DNA of 64,000 nucleotides, taken from positions 682,001 to 746,000 of the forward strand of contig LT598457.1 of assembly GCA_900074725.1 (NCBI GenBank), written 5' to 3'. Under the pieces are notes generated by a model. The model had not been told where the DNA came from. It saw only the letters and a list, made by a program, of their open reading frames with translations, and searched no databases. Made by a program: the position numbers and the translations under genes. Shown in pieces: positions 39,253 to 48,008 of this stretch. Position 1 is the stretch's first letter. Every line of letters begins with the position of its first letter. Source of the DNA: Lachancea dasiensis. Taxonomy: Eukaryota; Ascomycota; Saccharomycetes; Saccharomycetales; Saccharomycetaceae.

Positions 39253-39389
39253 GGCTGGGTTGCGTCAACGCTGGTTGGTGCTATGATATCGGATTGAGTG
39301 TTAATAATGCAAAATATAGCGAAAACGGCTAGCATGTGATGAAAAGCACTCTATGGTGACTATTTTTGCACTGTCAATTTTCGAAATAG

Positions 39390-39471
39390 GGCAATTTGGC
39401 CGAGTGGTTAAGGCGTAAGATTAGAAATCTTTTGGGCTCTGCCCGCGCAGGTTCGAATCCTGCAGTTGTCG
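39390..39471 (+). tRNA. tS(AGA): tRNA-Ser (anticodon AGA)
   Basis: 82 nt, without intron. The 7-bp acceptor stem is formed by GGCAATT and AGTTGTC with discriminator G. The D-arm contains GGCCGAGTGGTTAAGGC; the anticodon arm reads AAGATTAGAAATCTT with AGA in the loop. A long variable arm (TGGGCTCTGCCCG) is typical of serine tRNAs, and the T arm contains GGTTCGAATCC. A 3' T-run (TTATTTCCAATTTTTT) follows as terminator. It lies between AHC1 and the next gene block. Confidence 0.97.
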
Positions 39472-40282
39472 TTATTTCCAATTTTTTATTCTTCTCTCTC
39501 TTCATGAGGAGACTTCAAGCTGGTATTTGCACTGATTTCAGTTATACAGCTTACTATCTTGGCCTAGCAACATAGCCTTCTCGAGATGCGGCTGATCTTT
39601 GGGCCGGCAATGCTGCTCGTAATAAATGGCACGGTCTGGGTCCACAGAACGGCCCACGCAAGTGTTCGTTTGTTAGCGACGCTGAGAAGGAGAACCACAA
39701 TTGAGCTGTCCAACACTGGGCTAAAGGTGTGTGGCTATTGTCGTGATACGGTTTAACCTGATAGATGGATAAAATGGATGGATTGAATCACGCTCTCTCT
39801 ACCTATGACTAGCTACCATCTAAAATGTAGGTTCCATTAGTTCTACTTCTACTCGAACTCCACCTTGCGGCTCGCCCTCAACCGTCCTTAAGACACAATC
39901 TGCAATTGGTTATTGACTTTATCCTGTCATCTAAAGGTGACCTATCTTGGTACGACGGTATTGTGGAAAGTGAGCTACTTGCGGTGCTTCCGTCCCTGCA
40001 AGCCCCGGCAAGGCGAGAGGTGCTGGTTGGCACCTCCATCTATCTAAACTAATTTGCCTGTAAGATACACCCAGTGGCGTCGTGGGATTTGTGTGCTTCT
40101 TGTCTTAAGACACACTAAACCAGGCAATGGGATTTACAATAGAAAGAGGAATGCAGAGGTCTTCCAGAGAGCAATCGAAAGAGATCAGGATAGCGTTATG
40201 CTTGTTGCGCAGGGGCCAAATTCTGCCGAGTTTTTACGCTGTCGTAACTTTACTGCAAGGATGTGCTCGATATTGGAATTTA

Positions 40283-40326
40283 GATACCAAACGGATACCA
40301 AACGGATGCCAAACGGATACCAAACG
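40283..40326 (+). repeat. four tandem 11-bp repeats (GATACCAAACG)
   Basis: GATACCAAACG occurs at 40283, 40294, 40305 (as GATGCCAAACG) and 40316, then a partial GATAC. The units are contiguous and differ at one base only, so the array is young or under selection. Confidence 0.88.
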
Positions 40327-40865
40327 GATACTTATCACCGGAGAGACCAAGGGCTGTCGGGTAGCCACCCAGCACCCGAAGCTCTAAAAACGCTGGCATT
40401 TGTGCCAGCACTAGGTGCCAGTAACCAAGGTGGATCTAAGAGGGATGTGGATATGTCTACGTGTCCAATACGGATATTCACTGAGCATGGGCGCATTTCA
40501 TTCTGAAGGCAACCAACCGCACCCGAGTTGCGCTTAAAGTGACAGATTGCTAGGAACAAAGACCCAGGCAGTCCCGCTACCATTTCGAAGTGGAAAAGCA
40601 GCAGGTTTTTCTTCGCAGGTGTGTTGACGCAGACTCGCTGCACTTACAGCTGTCTCGATGTGTATCCATCAACACCGTTTGGTCGAAACGCTCACGCCAA
40701 TGGGTACTTAGCAAGCCCGACCGATCTATTCTTCAACGCTGCTATAATTCTGTATTTATCCAGACTATTGAATTAAACACATACGACGGTATTCCAAGTA
40801 TATATGTAGCCAAGCTAGAAAATTGTGCCTTAACTTTCCAAAACGACGCCCTAGGCTTCCAAAAC

Positions 40866-40884
40866 CGCTTCACAGCGTGAAGCG
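40866..40884. repeat. perfect 8-bp stem hairpin
   Basis: CGCTTCAC, loop AGC, GTGAAGCG. It lies in the gene-free stretch with no adjacent gene to serve as a terminator. Confidence 0.75.
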
Positions 40885-41534
40885 AGCGGTCGATAGGCTG
40901 GCAGCGCTTTGTGAGGGCGAATCCTGATGCTGACACCTTAGGTCTGAGGCCCCAAAGTATCACTTTATACAATAACGTCGCGCGGGAAGCCCACTGGATG
41001 CCAGCACCGGTATGTGGATCTATAGAGAGTCCACCACCTGGAATGCATCATTGATCGGGGTGGATCAAAGAATTCGATTCAAGAGCCGCGGTTTGTGCGA
41101 CGCGCTAAGCCAGAACTTTTCAATCGTACTGGTGTTGGTGACACTGCAATACCCGTGGCAGTATTCGAGGACTACACCAGGTACACACCCGGCACACACT
41201 TGTAAATCGCGCCAGGCGCTTTTAGATATCGTGAGTGTGATTCTTGGGCACATTGAGAAGTGGATTTCACGATGGAAAGCCCGAGGAGCAAGGTAAACCA
41301 CCAGGTACCACAGCATGCAATAGGCGAGTGCCATTGCTCACCGCACTTCCCGCACTTTGGCGCCAGGAAGCAAGCTATTCAAAAATCACCATTAATGTGA
41401 TTGCGGCCATTTTGGTGAACAATTAAGAGGTAAAGCTGGGTCCGTGCAGAGGATTCACGAATAGTGGTGCTATAATGTTGCAATCTTAAGCTAAGTCAGT
41501 CGGGCATACCGGGGCCCGCTCAATCCATCAACCG

Positions 41535-42041
41535 TCAAGCGTTGGGCATATCCGCGGGAGACCCAGCGCACTTGTTATTAAGGGCCATCTGTTGCGTCTG
41601 TGAGGCCGGCGAGGCCACCAGGATACCGTGGGAATGGCCCAAATGGTGCCAATCCACAAAGTCGCGGGAGCTGTCGTTGCCCGCGCCGCTGCCAGGACGA
41701 GGACTAGGCCTGGGCGTCGACGTGGAGTTCGGAGGCTCGTCAAAGTCGTCCAGCTGGATGGATCGGTCCGCGTCCAGCAAGTTGTCGTGAAGCGGCAACA
41801 CCACGGCGGTGGTGAACCTTAGCCGTCGAGGCGACCGCTCACGCGACTGCCAAGGTTCCGCGTCCACCAACCGGATGCCGACGTGTTCGTTTTCGAAGAC
41901 GTTGTGGGGCGGCGTCGTCGCGCGACGCCTCTTCTTGATCAGCGGGCCCACCGCGTCGCCCGCGTTCACCGACTTGCTCTGCAACGGCGCCGGGCCCTCG
42001 GCCAACCTGAACCGCTTCCGCGTGCTCTTCGTGCCAGGCAT
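41535..42041 (-). CDS. SPO13: candidate Spo13, meiosis I regulator
   Basis: 168 residues. In S. cerevisiae Spo13 (291 residues) keeps sister centromeres together in meiosis I by recruiting polo kinase Cdc5. The start MPGTKSTRKRFRL resembles the MAPRKRFRL start of Spo13 as I remember it. Residues 105-112 contain STSTPRPSP, a polo-box type S-[S/T]-P motif. Basic RRRATTPP and SPRR sites look like Cdk targets. The rest is low complexity and shows no recognised domain. In S. cerevisiae SPO13 (YHR014W) adjoins ARD1 (YHR013C), and the strand here agrees. The ATG is only 36 bp beyond the TRS31 stop on the same strand, so its promoter must lie within TRS31. If this is not Spo13 it is an unrecognised protein; base composition is typical of the surrounding GC-rich genes. 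Confidence 0.6.
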   Translation of the reverse strand: MPGTKSTRKRFRLAEGPAPLQSKSVNAGDAVGPLIKKRRRATTPPHNVFENEHVGIRLVDAEPWQSRERSPRRLRFTTAVVLPLHDNLLDADRSIQLDDFDEPPNSTSTPRPSPRPGSGAGNDSSRDFVDWHHLGHSHGILVASPASQTQQMALNNKCAGSPADMPNA

Positions 42042-42077
42042 GTCGCTCTTGTTTCACGCGCTTGCTCGCTCTTGTCC

Positions 42078-43040
42078 TCACGCCCGCAGTGCTTCGCGTT
42101 CGAGCACTGCCGACTCAAACCGCACCACGAACACCGCCTTCTCGGGGAACTTGTCGTCTGGAACTGAGTGCACGGTAACAGCACAAGGGAAGCAGGCCGA
42201 GTCCAGGACGCCCTCGACCACACCGCACACAAAAAAATCGCATTGGACGTTGGTCGAGCTGATGAAGCGGGTGAGCAAGGGCGCATGGTCGACAATCATG
42301 AACTCGTTGTCGCGGTCCGAGGACTTGACGAGGTCGTCGCTGGGCCGGCCAAACAGGTAGGTCCACACAGTGCTGTGGACGAACTGGAGGATCTCGACCA
42401 TGGTGAGGTCGCGGCGTTTCATGTGCGAGATGGAGTGGGCAAGGGCGTGTCCATCGTCTGCTGCTGCGGCAGCAGCAGCAGCAGCAGTGGCGCCGGCGGC
42501 GTCGCCAGAGCCATGGGAATGGTAACCGTGAAGTTGGGCGGAGGGCGCGGACGAGGACACTGTTGCCGACGTGGACGAGGGCCCGGCGGTGCTGGTCTTG
42601 AAGAAGGCGGACCTGGAGCTGGCGTTGACGCTACTGCGGAAGTTGAGCAGCTCCAGGAGCCGGACGCCGAGGTGGTACCCGTGGCGGTGCAAGCGGAGCT
42701 CGATCTCGGCGACGGACTTGCTGGCGTTGCGGGCCTGGGCGACCATCTCCTGGAACAGAAACGCGTACGCGGCGAGCGAAACTTGCTGCGTGTGGGCAAG
42801 CGGGTGGAGCGACGAGCTGTAGACGGAGGGCCCTGACGCCAGGTTTGTCGAGGAGGCAGCAGAGGCAGCGGACGGTCCGGTAGTCGAGATGCCAGTGGAG
42901 GCGAAGGTGGACGCAGACGAGGGCCCCATCGACTGGGGCAGGTCCGGTAGCGTTTGCTGCGGGCCGATGGTGTAGTCGTAGCCCTGCGGGGCCGGGTGCT
43001 GGGCGACCGAGGTCGAAGGGTTGATGATCTTATGGCTCAT
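42078..43040 (-). CDS. TRS31: Trs31, TRAPP complex core subunit
   Basis: 320 residues (283 in S. cerevisiae). Core subunit of TRAPP complexes, the exchange factors for Ypt1 and Ypt31/32 in ER-Golgi and Golgi traffic. The Bet3-like fold is seen in AAYAFLFQEMVAQARN, GYHLGVRLLELLNFRSS, KRRDLTMVEILQFVHSTVWTYLFG, DDLVKSSDRDNEFMIVD and FFVCGVVEGVLDSACFPC. Between the second and third segments lies a species-specific linker with a run of nine or more alanines. The start is the ATG at 43040 (MSHKIINPSTSVAQ), like MSQRIIQPS in S. cerevisiae; the frame remains open to 43103 without an obvious homologous extension. Many third positions are G or C. Confidence 0.93.
   Translation of the reverse strand: MSHKIINPSTSVAQHPAPQGYDYTIGPQQTLPDLPQSMGPSSASTFASTGISTTGPSAASAASSTNLASGPSVYSSSLHPLAHTQQVSLAAYAFLFQEMVAQARNASKSVAEIELRLHRHGYHLGVRLLELLNFRSSVNASSRSAFFKTSTAGPSSTSATVSSSAPSAQLHGYHSHGSGDAAGATAAAAAAAAADDGHALAHSISHMKRRDLTMVEILQFVHSTVWTYLFGRPSDDLVKSSDRDNEFMIVDHAPLLTRFISSTNVQCDFFVCGVVEGVLDSACFPCAVTVHSVPDDKFPEKAVFVVRFESAVLEREALRA
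42457..42487. repeat. CTG/CAG triplet hairpin inside TRS31
   Basis: CTGCTGCTGC followed by GG and then six or more CAG units: the two halves are reverse complements and can fold into a perfect hairpin. On the coding strand they give the alanine run of TRS31. Such triplets are prone to expansion and contraction. Confidence 0.75.
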
Positions 43041-43975
43041 GGGGCGGCGGGGTCGGGGCGCTCGAGTGGTAGGTGGCTGGGTGGCTGGGCAGAGGTAATA
43101 CACAGAGACAGACAGAGTGCGGCCGTGCGCGCGGTGGTTGAGGTGTTCGAGAGTGGCCGGTGTATAAGTTTCTGGCTCATGAGTTACCTGCCCATCGGTA
43201 GCTCGCCGGACGCACGTCGGGAGTGATGGCTACACTTTGCGGGACCACAAGCGTCAGCGACGGGCTAGCGAGTGGAATGGGGGCCGAGCGAGCCAGCTCG
43301 CACCGGGTTCCGACCCGCTCGTTGCGCTACTTCATCCTGTTCGATTTGGTGTCGTCCGCTCTCCACTATCACTTTGTACTATACTGACACGGGCCATCCT
43401 GGCTCCCACATAGGCCACTCCACGCTACCGAGAGCGTTCCGGATGGCCACCATTTGGCGAGCTTACCACGAATAACGGTAGGAAAAGCGGGTAGGAGTTC
43501 AGCTCCGAGCACTTTGCGCGGTATTTGGACAAATATCTGCAATGTCAGTGCGACAAATCACACCTACACACGCTGACACACTTCTAATAGGAAACCTCGG
43601 CATTGTCAGACCGCGCAATGAAAAGTGCTTATGAAGCCGGGATTTTAGGTTCTGATACTCAGCGCTCACGCCCCCCCCCCCTTGCTTCGCGTGCGGTCCT
43701 CGGAGTAGGAACCCAAACGGTTTTTTTAATGGTTAAAAATTCCTAGAAAGCTTTCCCGTCACAGTTCTCGCAGCGACTTCATTTCAGCAAAGCCTACGCG
43801 CGCTCGCCATCCGCCTCCCAGGCGGCCCGGCCGCCCCGCGCCTGCTCCTGGCACTTTGTTTACGCTGACGCTGTCACCGAGGTTATAGCGAAAATTAATG
43901 TTATATCAAATTCATCAATACTCAACTACTGGTTGACCAAAACCGAGAACAACTACATCAAAACAGCACCAAACC
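43041..43975. other. divergent promoter region of TRS31 and ARD1
   Basis: 0.94 kb, GC-rich, without a supported gene. An 11-nt C tract at 43671-43681 is the only marked feature. Confidence 0.45.
43671..43681 (+). repeat. C11 homopolymer
   Basis: Eleven consecutive C, about 295 bp upstream of the ARD1 ATG. Homopolymers of this length are rare outside A/T in yeast and hard to sequence, so the length itself may be uncertain. Confidence 0.7.
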
Positions 43976-44677
43976 ATGCCTGTCACCATCAGGAGAGCCA
44001 CCATCGACGACTTGCTGTGTATGCAAAATGCCAACCTGCACAATTTGCCCGAGAACTACCTCTTCAAGTACTACATGTACCACATCTTGTCATGGCCCGA
44101 AGCGTCGTTCGTGGCCACCACCACGGACGCTGGGGACGAATCGGACTCACACATGGAGGAATTGACCACGCATCGCGCCGCGCACGCCCCAACCAAGCAG
44201 GACCCGTGCTACGTGCGTCCAGGCGAGAAACTGGTAGGGTACGTCTTGGCAAAGATGAACGACGATCCGGCCGCACAGCAAGCGGGCACCGCGCTCAACG
44301 GCCACATAACGTCGCTGAGCGTGATGCGCACGTACCGTCGCATGGGGCTGGCGGAGAAACTCATGCGCCAAGCGCTGTTCGCGTTGGCCGAGGTGTACAA
44401 GGCCCAGTACGTGTCTCTGCACGTGAGACAGTCCAACCGGGCTGCCCTGCACCTGTACCGCGACACGCTGGAGTTCGAGGTGTTGGACGTGGAGAAAAGC
44501 TACTATCTCGACGGCGAAGACGCCTACGCCATGAAAAAAGTGCTCGACACCGACGAGCTCCACCCGGCCAACTTCCAGCGCGGCCAGCTCAAGGACGACC
44601 TCGAGTGCGATCTTCTGCAGGACCTAGACGCGGCCTCCGCGTCTCTACAACAGGGCATCCAGCAAATCAAGGTTTGA
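43976..44677 (+). CDS. ARD1: Ard1 (Naa10), catalytic subunit of the NatA N-terminal acetyltransferase
   Basis: 233 residues (238 in S. cerevisiae). Acetylates the N termini of nascent proteins that start with Ser, Ala, Thr or Gly, on the ribosome with Nat1 and Nat5. The GNAT fold is evident: [20 protein letters not shown] and [19 protein letters not shown] at the N terminus, the acetyl-CoA-binding [13 protein letters not shown] (R-X-X-G-X-A) near 118, and [19 protein letters not shown]. An inserted loop of about 45 residues (54-100) separates beta strands, as in the S. cerevisiae protein. The ATG is preceded by an A-rich context. ARD1, VPS29, DIA4 and RPL27 keep the chromosome VIII order. Confidence 0.96.
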   Translation: MPVTIRRATIDDLLCMQNANLHNLPENYLFKYYMYHILSWPEASFVATTTDAGDESDSHMEELTTHRAAHAPTKQDPCYVRPGEKLVGYVLAKMNDDPAAQQAGTALNGHITSLSVMRTYRRMGLAEKLMRQALFALAEVYKAQYVSLHVRQSNRAALHLYRDTLEFEVLDVEKSYYLDGEDAYAMKKVLDTDELHPANFQRGQLKDDLECDLLQDLDAASASLQQGIQQIKV

Positions 44678-45245
44678 CGGCCCCTCACATACGCATATAC
44701 AAGTAATAATAAGACGCTAAGCAACGCATTTCTCCAATCAGACAAAAAAATAGTAAGGTAGCTTGGGTTTTTCCACACCGACAAAAACGTCTCGAGCCAA
44801 ATGCACTCGTGTTCATCATGTAAAGGAGCAAATGCTGGTTTTTCTTAGTTACTGTCTACAGGATTGATGAGGCAAGAATTCAGACCTTGGAACCACTCGA
44901 AGAGCACGGCTCAAAAAAACGAGTCGCTCACGACCTGTACTTCTGGGGAGATCCTTCTCCCATCCTTCAATCGGGCTTAAAGGCCTTTCGCTTACCTCTC
45001 TTAAGCATTGGAAAATCTCTGCAAGTACAGATGGACCAGGTCCTTATATAGTTTTTTGAGCCTGGCAAATCTAGCACCAGTCGCCATTTACGAGCTGCGA
45101 TATCATTGGCTTAGGGCTACAACGTCAGTGAAGAGGTCCGCTAACCGGGAAGCGCTGGCTGTTGGGGGCCCAGCGGGGGCTCAGGCAGGTTGACAAAATC
45201 AAGCAGCTTCGCCCGTGCTTGAATTGCCCGCGTGGGAGCCGGCGT
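44678..45245. other. convergent 3' region of ARD1 and VPS29
   Basis: 0.57 kb between two stop codons; a few AT-rich tracts suit polyadenylation. No gene seen. Confidence 0.45.
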
Positions 45246-46126
45246 TCAGCCCTTGTTGTATACGATTTTGTCCACCTTCACCTCGTCGTCCACGTAGGTG
45301 TATATGTATAATGTGCAGGTAGAGCCCTGGATGTCGAGTAGGCAGAAACTGGGGACATTTTTCAATCCCTCGTCGAAGTCATCCGCACCGGCATTGGGGT
45401 GGGCGTTGGGCTCTGCGGCTGAATCGGAGTTTTCCGGCTGGGTCGCAGGCCCGTGGGCCCCGCTGGGATCCTCGGTCTGGCCTGCGCTTGGCGTGGTGCG
45501 ACCGTCGCTTTGTGCAGCTTCCCCAGATGCCTGTTGCGTCGTCGTTTCCGCCGCGTCAGACCTCGGCTGCTCCGCCGCCCCGGGCTCGGAATCCTGCGCG
45601 GCCGGCCAATCGGCGCTAAAGGCGCCCGTACAGGTCCCGGGGTTGATGAAAAACTTCCCCTCTAGCGTGTAGGCCTCCACGTTGTGGGTGCCACCCCACA
45701 GCACGATGTCCACGTTGAGTTGTCGCGCGAATGTCAGCAACGACAGCGGATCGCTCTTCGGCACTATCGTGTACCCGTTACAGCAGCCGATGGTGAAGTC
45801 TCCCTGCTTGAGGATGGTGTTGAGTGGTATTTCCTCCCTGGAGGTCTTGCTGGAGGCTAACGTTTTGTTGTCGAACTCTCCCCTGACACTCACTACATTG
45901 GGGGAGATTTGATTTACGAATTGGAGAAAGCTATGGCTCTTGGTGCAGTTCCCGAGAAGAACCACCTGTTGGATCTTGTTGGGAACGCCTATCAGTTTCT
46001 TGAATTTGTGCGGTAGATCCTGCAACGAGGTTAGTAGCGTCTCTTGCAAAGAGGAGAGCACAAAAAACAAACACGTACGATTGCCCGCTCAGGGATGTGC
46101 GCATCGCTCAAGGCTAGTAGAAGCAT
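45246..46126 (-). CDS. VPS29: Vps29, retromer subunit, two exons
   Basis: Predicted CDS is complement(join(45246..46019, 46079..46126)), 273 residues. Retromer subunit that, with Vps35 and Vps26, returns cargo receptors from endosomes to the Golgi. Exon 1 (16 codons, MLLLALSDAHIPERAI) supplies the first strand of the phosphoesterase-like fold, and exon 2 starts DLPHKFKKLIGVPNKIQQVVLLGN. Together they match the S. cerevisiae start (LLLALSDAHIPDRA...DLPVKFKKL). Further conserved segments are VRGEFDN, GCCNGYTIVP and LWGGTHNVEAYTLEGKFFINPG. A poorly conserved, Ala/Glu/Ser-rich insertion of about 75 residues follows, then PSFCLLDIQGSTCTLYIYTYV. S. cerevisiae VPS29 also has an intron near its 5' end. 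Confidence 0.94.
46020..46078 (-). other. 59-nt intron of VPS29
   Basis: On the minus strand: 5' splice site GTACGT, branch site TACTAAC (46030-46036), 3' splice site TTGCAG ending at 46020. The branch A to 3' splice site distance is very short. Removing it restores the conserved N terminus in phase 0. Confidence 0.92.
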
Positions 46127-46231
46127 GATTGAGTCGATCGAAGCTGTACTCCTTGTGATAGAGAGCTTTCGAAAACAGGCTCATCGTCTCGTGGCCGTTG
46201 GCCTTCCATAATAGATGGATGCTGTTATTAA

Positions 46232-46258
46232 AGCATGGTCGTCATGAACGACCATGCT
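46232..46258. repeat. perfect 11-bp inverted repeat with 5-nt loop
   Basis: AGCATGGTCGT, loop CATGA, ACGACCATGCT. It lies 106 bp upstream of the VPS29 ATG and 108 bp beyond the DIA4 stop, so it could be a hairpin in the DIA4 3' end or a site in the VPS29 promoter. Confidence 0.88.
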
Positions 46259-46365
46259 CTTGGGAACTTCAACTTCAAAACGACAGTAAGATGTCGAGTT
46301 GGTGGAGCTTCGTTCTTTCTCTCATGCGGCCGGCACTCATGTAATACTCTACACCGCGTCCCGGC

Positions 46366-47694
46366 TTATATGTGGGTCTTGTCATCCATGTACGGAACCA
46401 ACGGTTCAGGTATTTTTACCATACCTGTCGCTGGGTCGTAGAAATTCTCAACTATGGCCACCATGATGCGAGGCACCGCCATAGCGGTTCCGTTGAGCGT
46501 GTGCACAAATGCAGTCTTCCCCGTAGCGGGGTCCCTGAATCTGGTGCCCATGCGCCGGCTCTGAAAATCCGTACAGTTGGACGCACTCGTAATTTCGCCA
46601 AATGCTCCTCTTCCTGGCATCCAGGCTTCGATGTCGTATTTGCGGAAGGCAGGAGCGCCCAGATCGTTGGCGGGCATGTTTAGGACCTTGGCACTGAGAC
46701 CAAGCTCAGACACCAGTTTCATTTGCAACTCCAGCAAATCTTGAAGCACTTGACCACTTTCGTCTGGGTGGGCCCAACAGAATAACTCCACTTTGGTGAA
46801 TTCGTGCACACGATAGAGACCGCGTGTGTCTTTGCCACGAGCACCTGCCTCGGCCCGGTAGCTTCTACTCACCCCGCACAGTTTCTTGACACCGCGAGGT
46901 AATTCTAACACGCTGTCGATTTGCATGCCTGCCAGGGAAATCTCAGCAGTGGCAGTGAGCCCGAGTTCTCCCTCCGCCAAGTGGTAGATCTGCTGTTCGT
47001 TATTCATGTCGCGCGGCCTGAAACCGCAGGCATCGATCACTTCGTTTTTGGCAATGCTAGGCGGATGGCACATCGAGAAGCCGTGTTGCCTCGCACGCTT
47101 GGTGGCGTACGACACCAATGCCTGCTCCAATAGTGCGCCGTCGTTCACCAAGTAGTACCACGAATTCCCGCTTACCGTAGCGGCCGACTTGAAGTCCACC
47201 AGGTTTTTGCGCACCATGATGTCGTGGTGGTCGCGTTGCGGATCTGCCACGTATTTGGGCATCGGATTGATACTGCACACTTCCTGCGGCGCAGTCAACG
47301 GCACATCTTTGCCGACCAGGTTGGGCAAAGAGAGGCAGGTTTCGTGTATGCTATCGCGGACCGAGGTGAGGTCCAAATTTAAACGCTTGAACGCGTTCTT
47401 CAAATCGACCAATTCGCCCTTCAATTGGTGCATGTGGGTCTTGTCCTGCTTGATTTGCCGTTCAATGGCCTTCCGTCGCGTTTGAACCCCAGCAATTTGC
47501 GTATCCAGGTGCTTGGCTTCCTGGTTCTGGAGCGGCAAAGCGTTCAGCTGTGCGATGAGCTGGCCACCTGAAACCAGCTGCCTAGCGTGGATGGCCTCGG
47601 CATGCTGGGACACCTGGCTCACGATGGCTTTGACGTCGAATTGGGCTCTCCTCAGCGGCCGCACCGCGCTCGTAGACAGATACCTGGCCACCAT
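46366..47694 (-). CDS. DIA4: mitochondrial seryl-tRNA synthetase Dia4
   Basis: 442 residues (446 in S. cerevisiae). Class II synthetase charging mitochondrial tRNA-Ser. The N-terminal coiled-coil arm spans about 20-100 (QIAGVQTRRKAIERQIKQDK). Class II motif 2 is VSRSYRAEAGARGKDTRGLYR with HEFTKVELF; motif 3 is NGTAMAVPRIMVAIVENF. The start at 47694 gives MVARYLSTSAVRPLRRAQFD, a typical presequence rich in Arg and Ser. An in-frame ATG also exists at 47757 and would add 21 residues (MLLIVKPYTCVKT); this looks less like the homologue but cannot be excluded. It is tandem with VPS29 and RPL27 on the minus strand. Confidence 0.95.
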   Translation of the reverse strand: MVARYLSTSAVRPLRRAQFDVKAIVSQVSQHAEAIHARQLVSGGQLIAQLNALPLQNQEAKHLDTQIAGVQTRRKAIERQIKQDKTHMHQLKGELVDLKNAFKRLNLDLTSVRDSIHETCLSLPNLVGKDVPLTAPQEVCSINPMPKYVADPQRDHHDIMVRKNLVDFKSAATVSGNSWYYLVNDGALLEQALVSYATKRARQHGFSMCHPPSIAKNEVIDACGFRPRDMNNEQQIYHLAEGELGLTATAEISLAGMQIDSVLELPRGVKKLCGVSRSYRAEAGARGKDTRGLYRVHEFTKVELFCWAHPDESGQVLQDLLELQMKLVSELGLSAKVLNMPANDLGAPAFRKYDIEAWMPGRGAFGEITSASNCTDFQSRRMGTRFRDPATGKTAFVHTLNGTAMAVPRIMVAIVENFYDPATGMVKIPEPLVPYMDDKTHI

Positions 47695-48008
47695 TGTGTC
47701 GATGGTCCTCTCGAGATCCGTTTTCACACATGTATACGGTTTAACTATAAGAAGCATTAATTATCATCTATTGATATTGGGACGCGGAAACCTCCGCAGC
47801 GGTCCCACGAGAACCATGCTCGCCAGCACCTCCTGCCCCACACGTCTTATACCACCATGTTTGCGAAGCGACGATACGAGTTAAAGCTTAATGGGTAGTG
47901 GTTGTTGTGTAGATTACATACGGATCCGCCTTAGTAGATTTTTGTTGTATTTAGAGTTGAGATTGAAAGATTCCAAATGCAAAAAGTTGACAATGCTGTT
48001 TGGTGAGC
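47695..48008. other. DIA4 promoter and RPL27 3' region
   Basis: 0.31 kb between two minus-strand genes; nothing else seen. Confidence 0.4.

Larger units (their letters stand above)
39472..41534. other. 2-kb gene-free stretch with repeats and a hairpin
   Basis: The longest gap in the window. It has no protein-coding frame that I can support, including the plus-strand 40054-40506 frame, which only reflects the 11-bp repeat. Notable are four tandem 11-bp units at 40283-40326, a perfect hairpin at 40866-40884, and the paired motifs TTCCAAAACG and TTCCAAAACC just before it. I found no match to RNase P RNA, SRP RNA, U RNAs or a telomerase template by eye. A non-coding RNA gene remains possible. 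Confidence 0.5.

Noticed and set aside
39280-39900. search for a retroelement long terminal repeat next to the tRNA gene
   Set aside because: No TG...CA bounded repeat, target-site duplication or primer-binding remnant recognised.
40054-40506. 150-codon plus-strand frame
   Set aside because: Its only pattern comes from the 11-bp tandem repeat, which is open in more than one frame.
42494-42500. CGGCGGC as a Ume6 URS1 site for SPO13
   Set aside because: It lies in a GC-rich, triplet-repeat coding part of TRS31 where such a heptamer is expected by chance; not strong enough to call.
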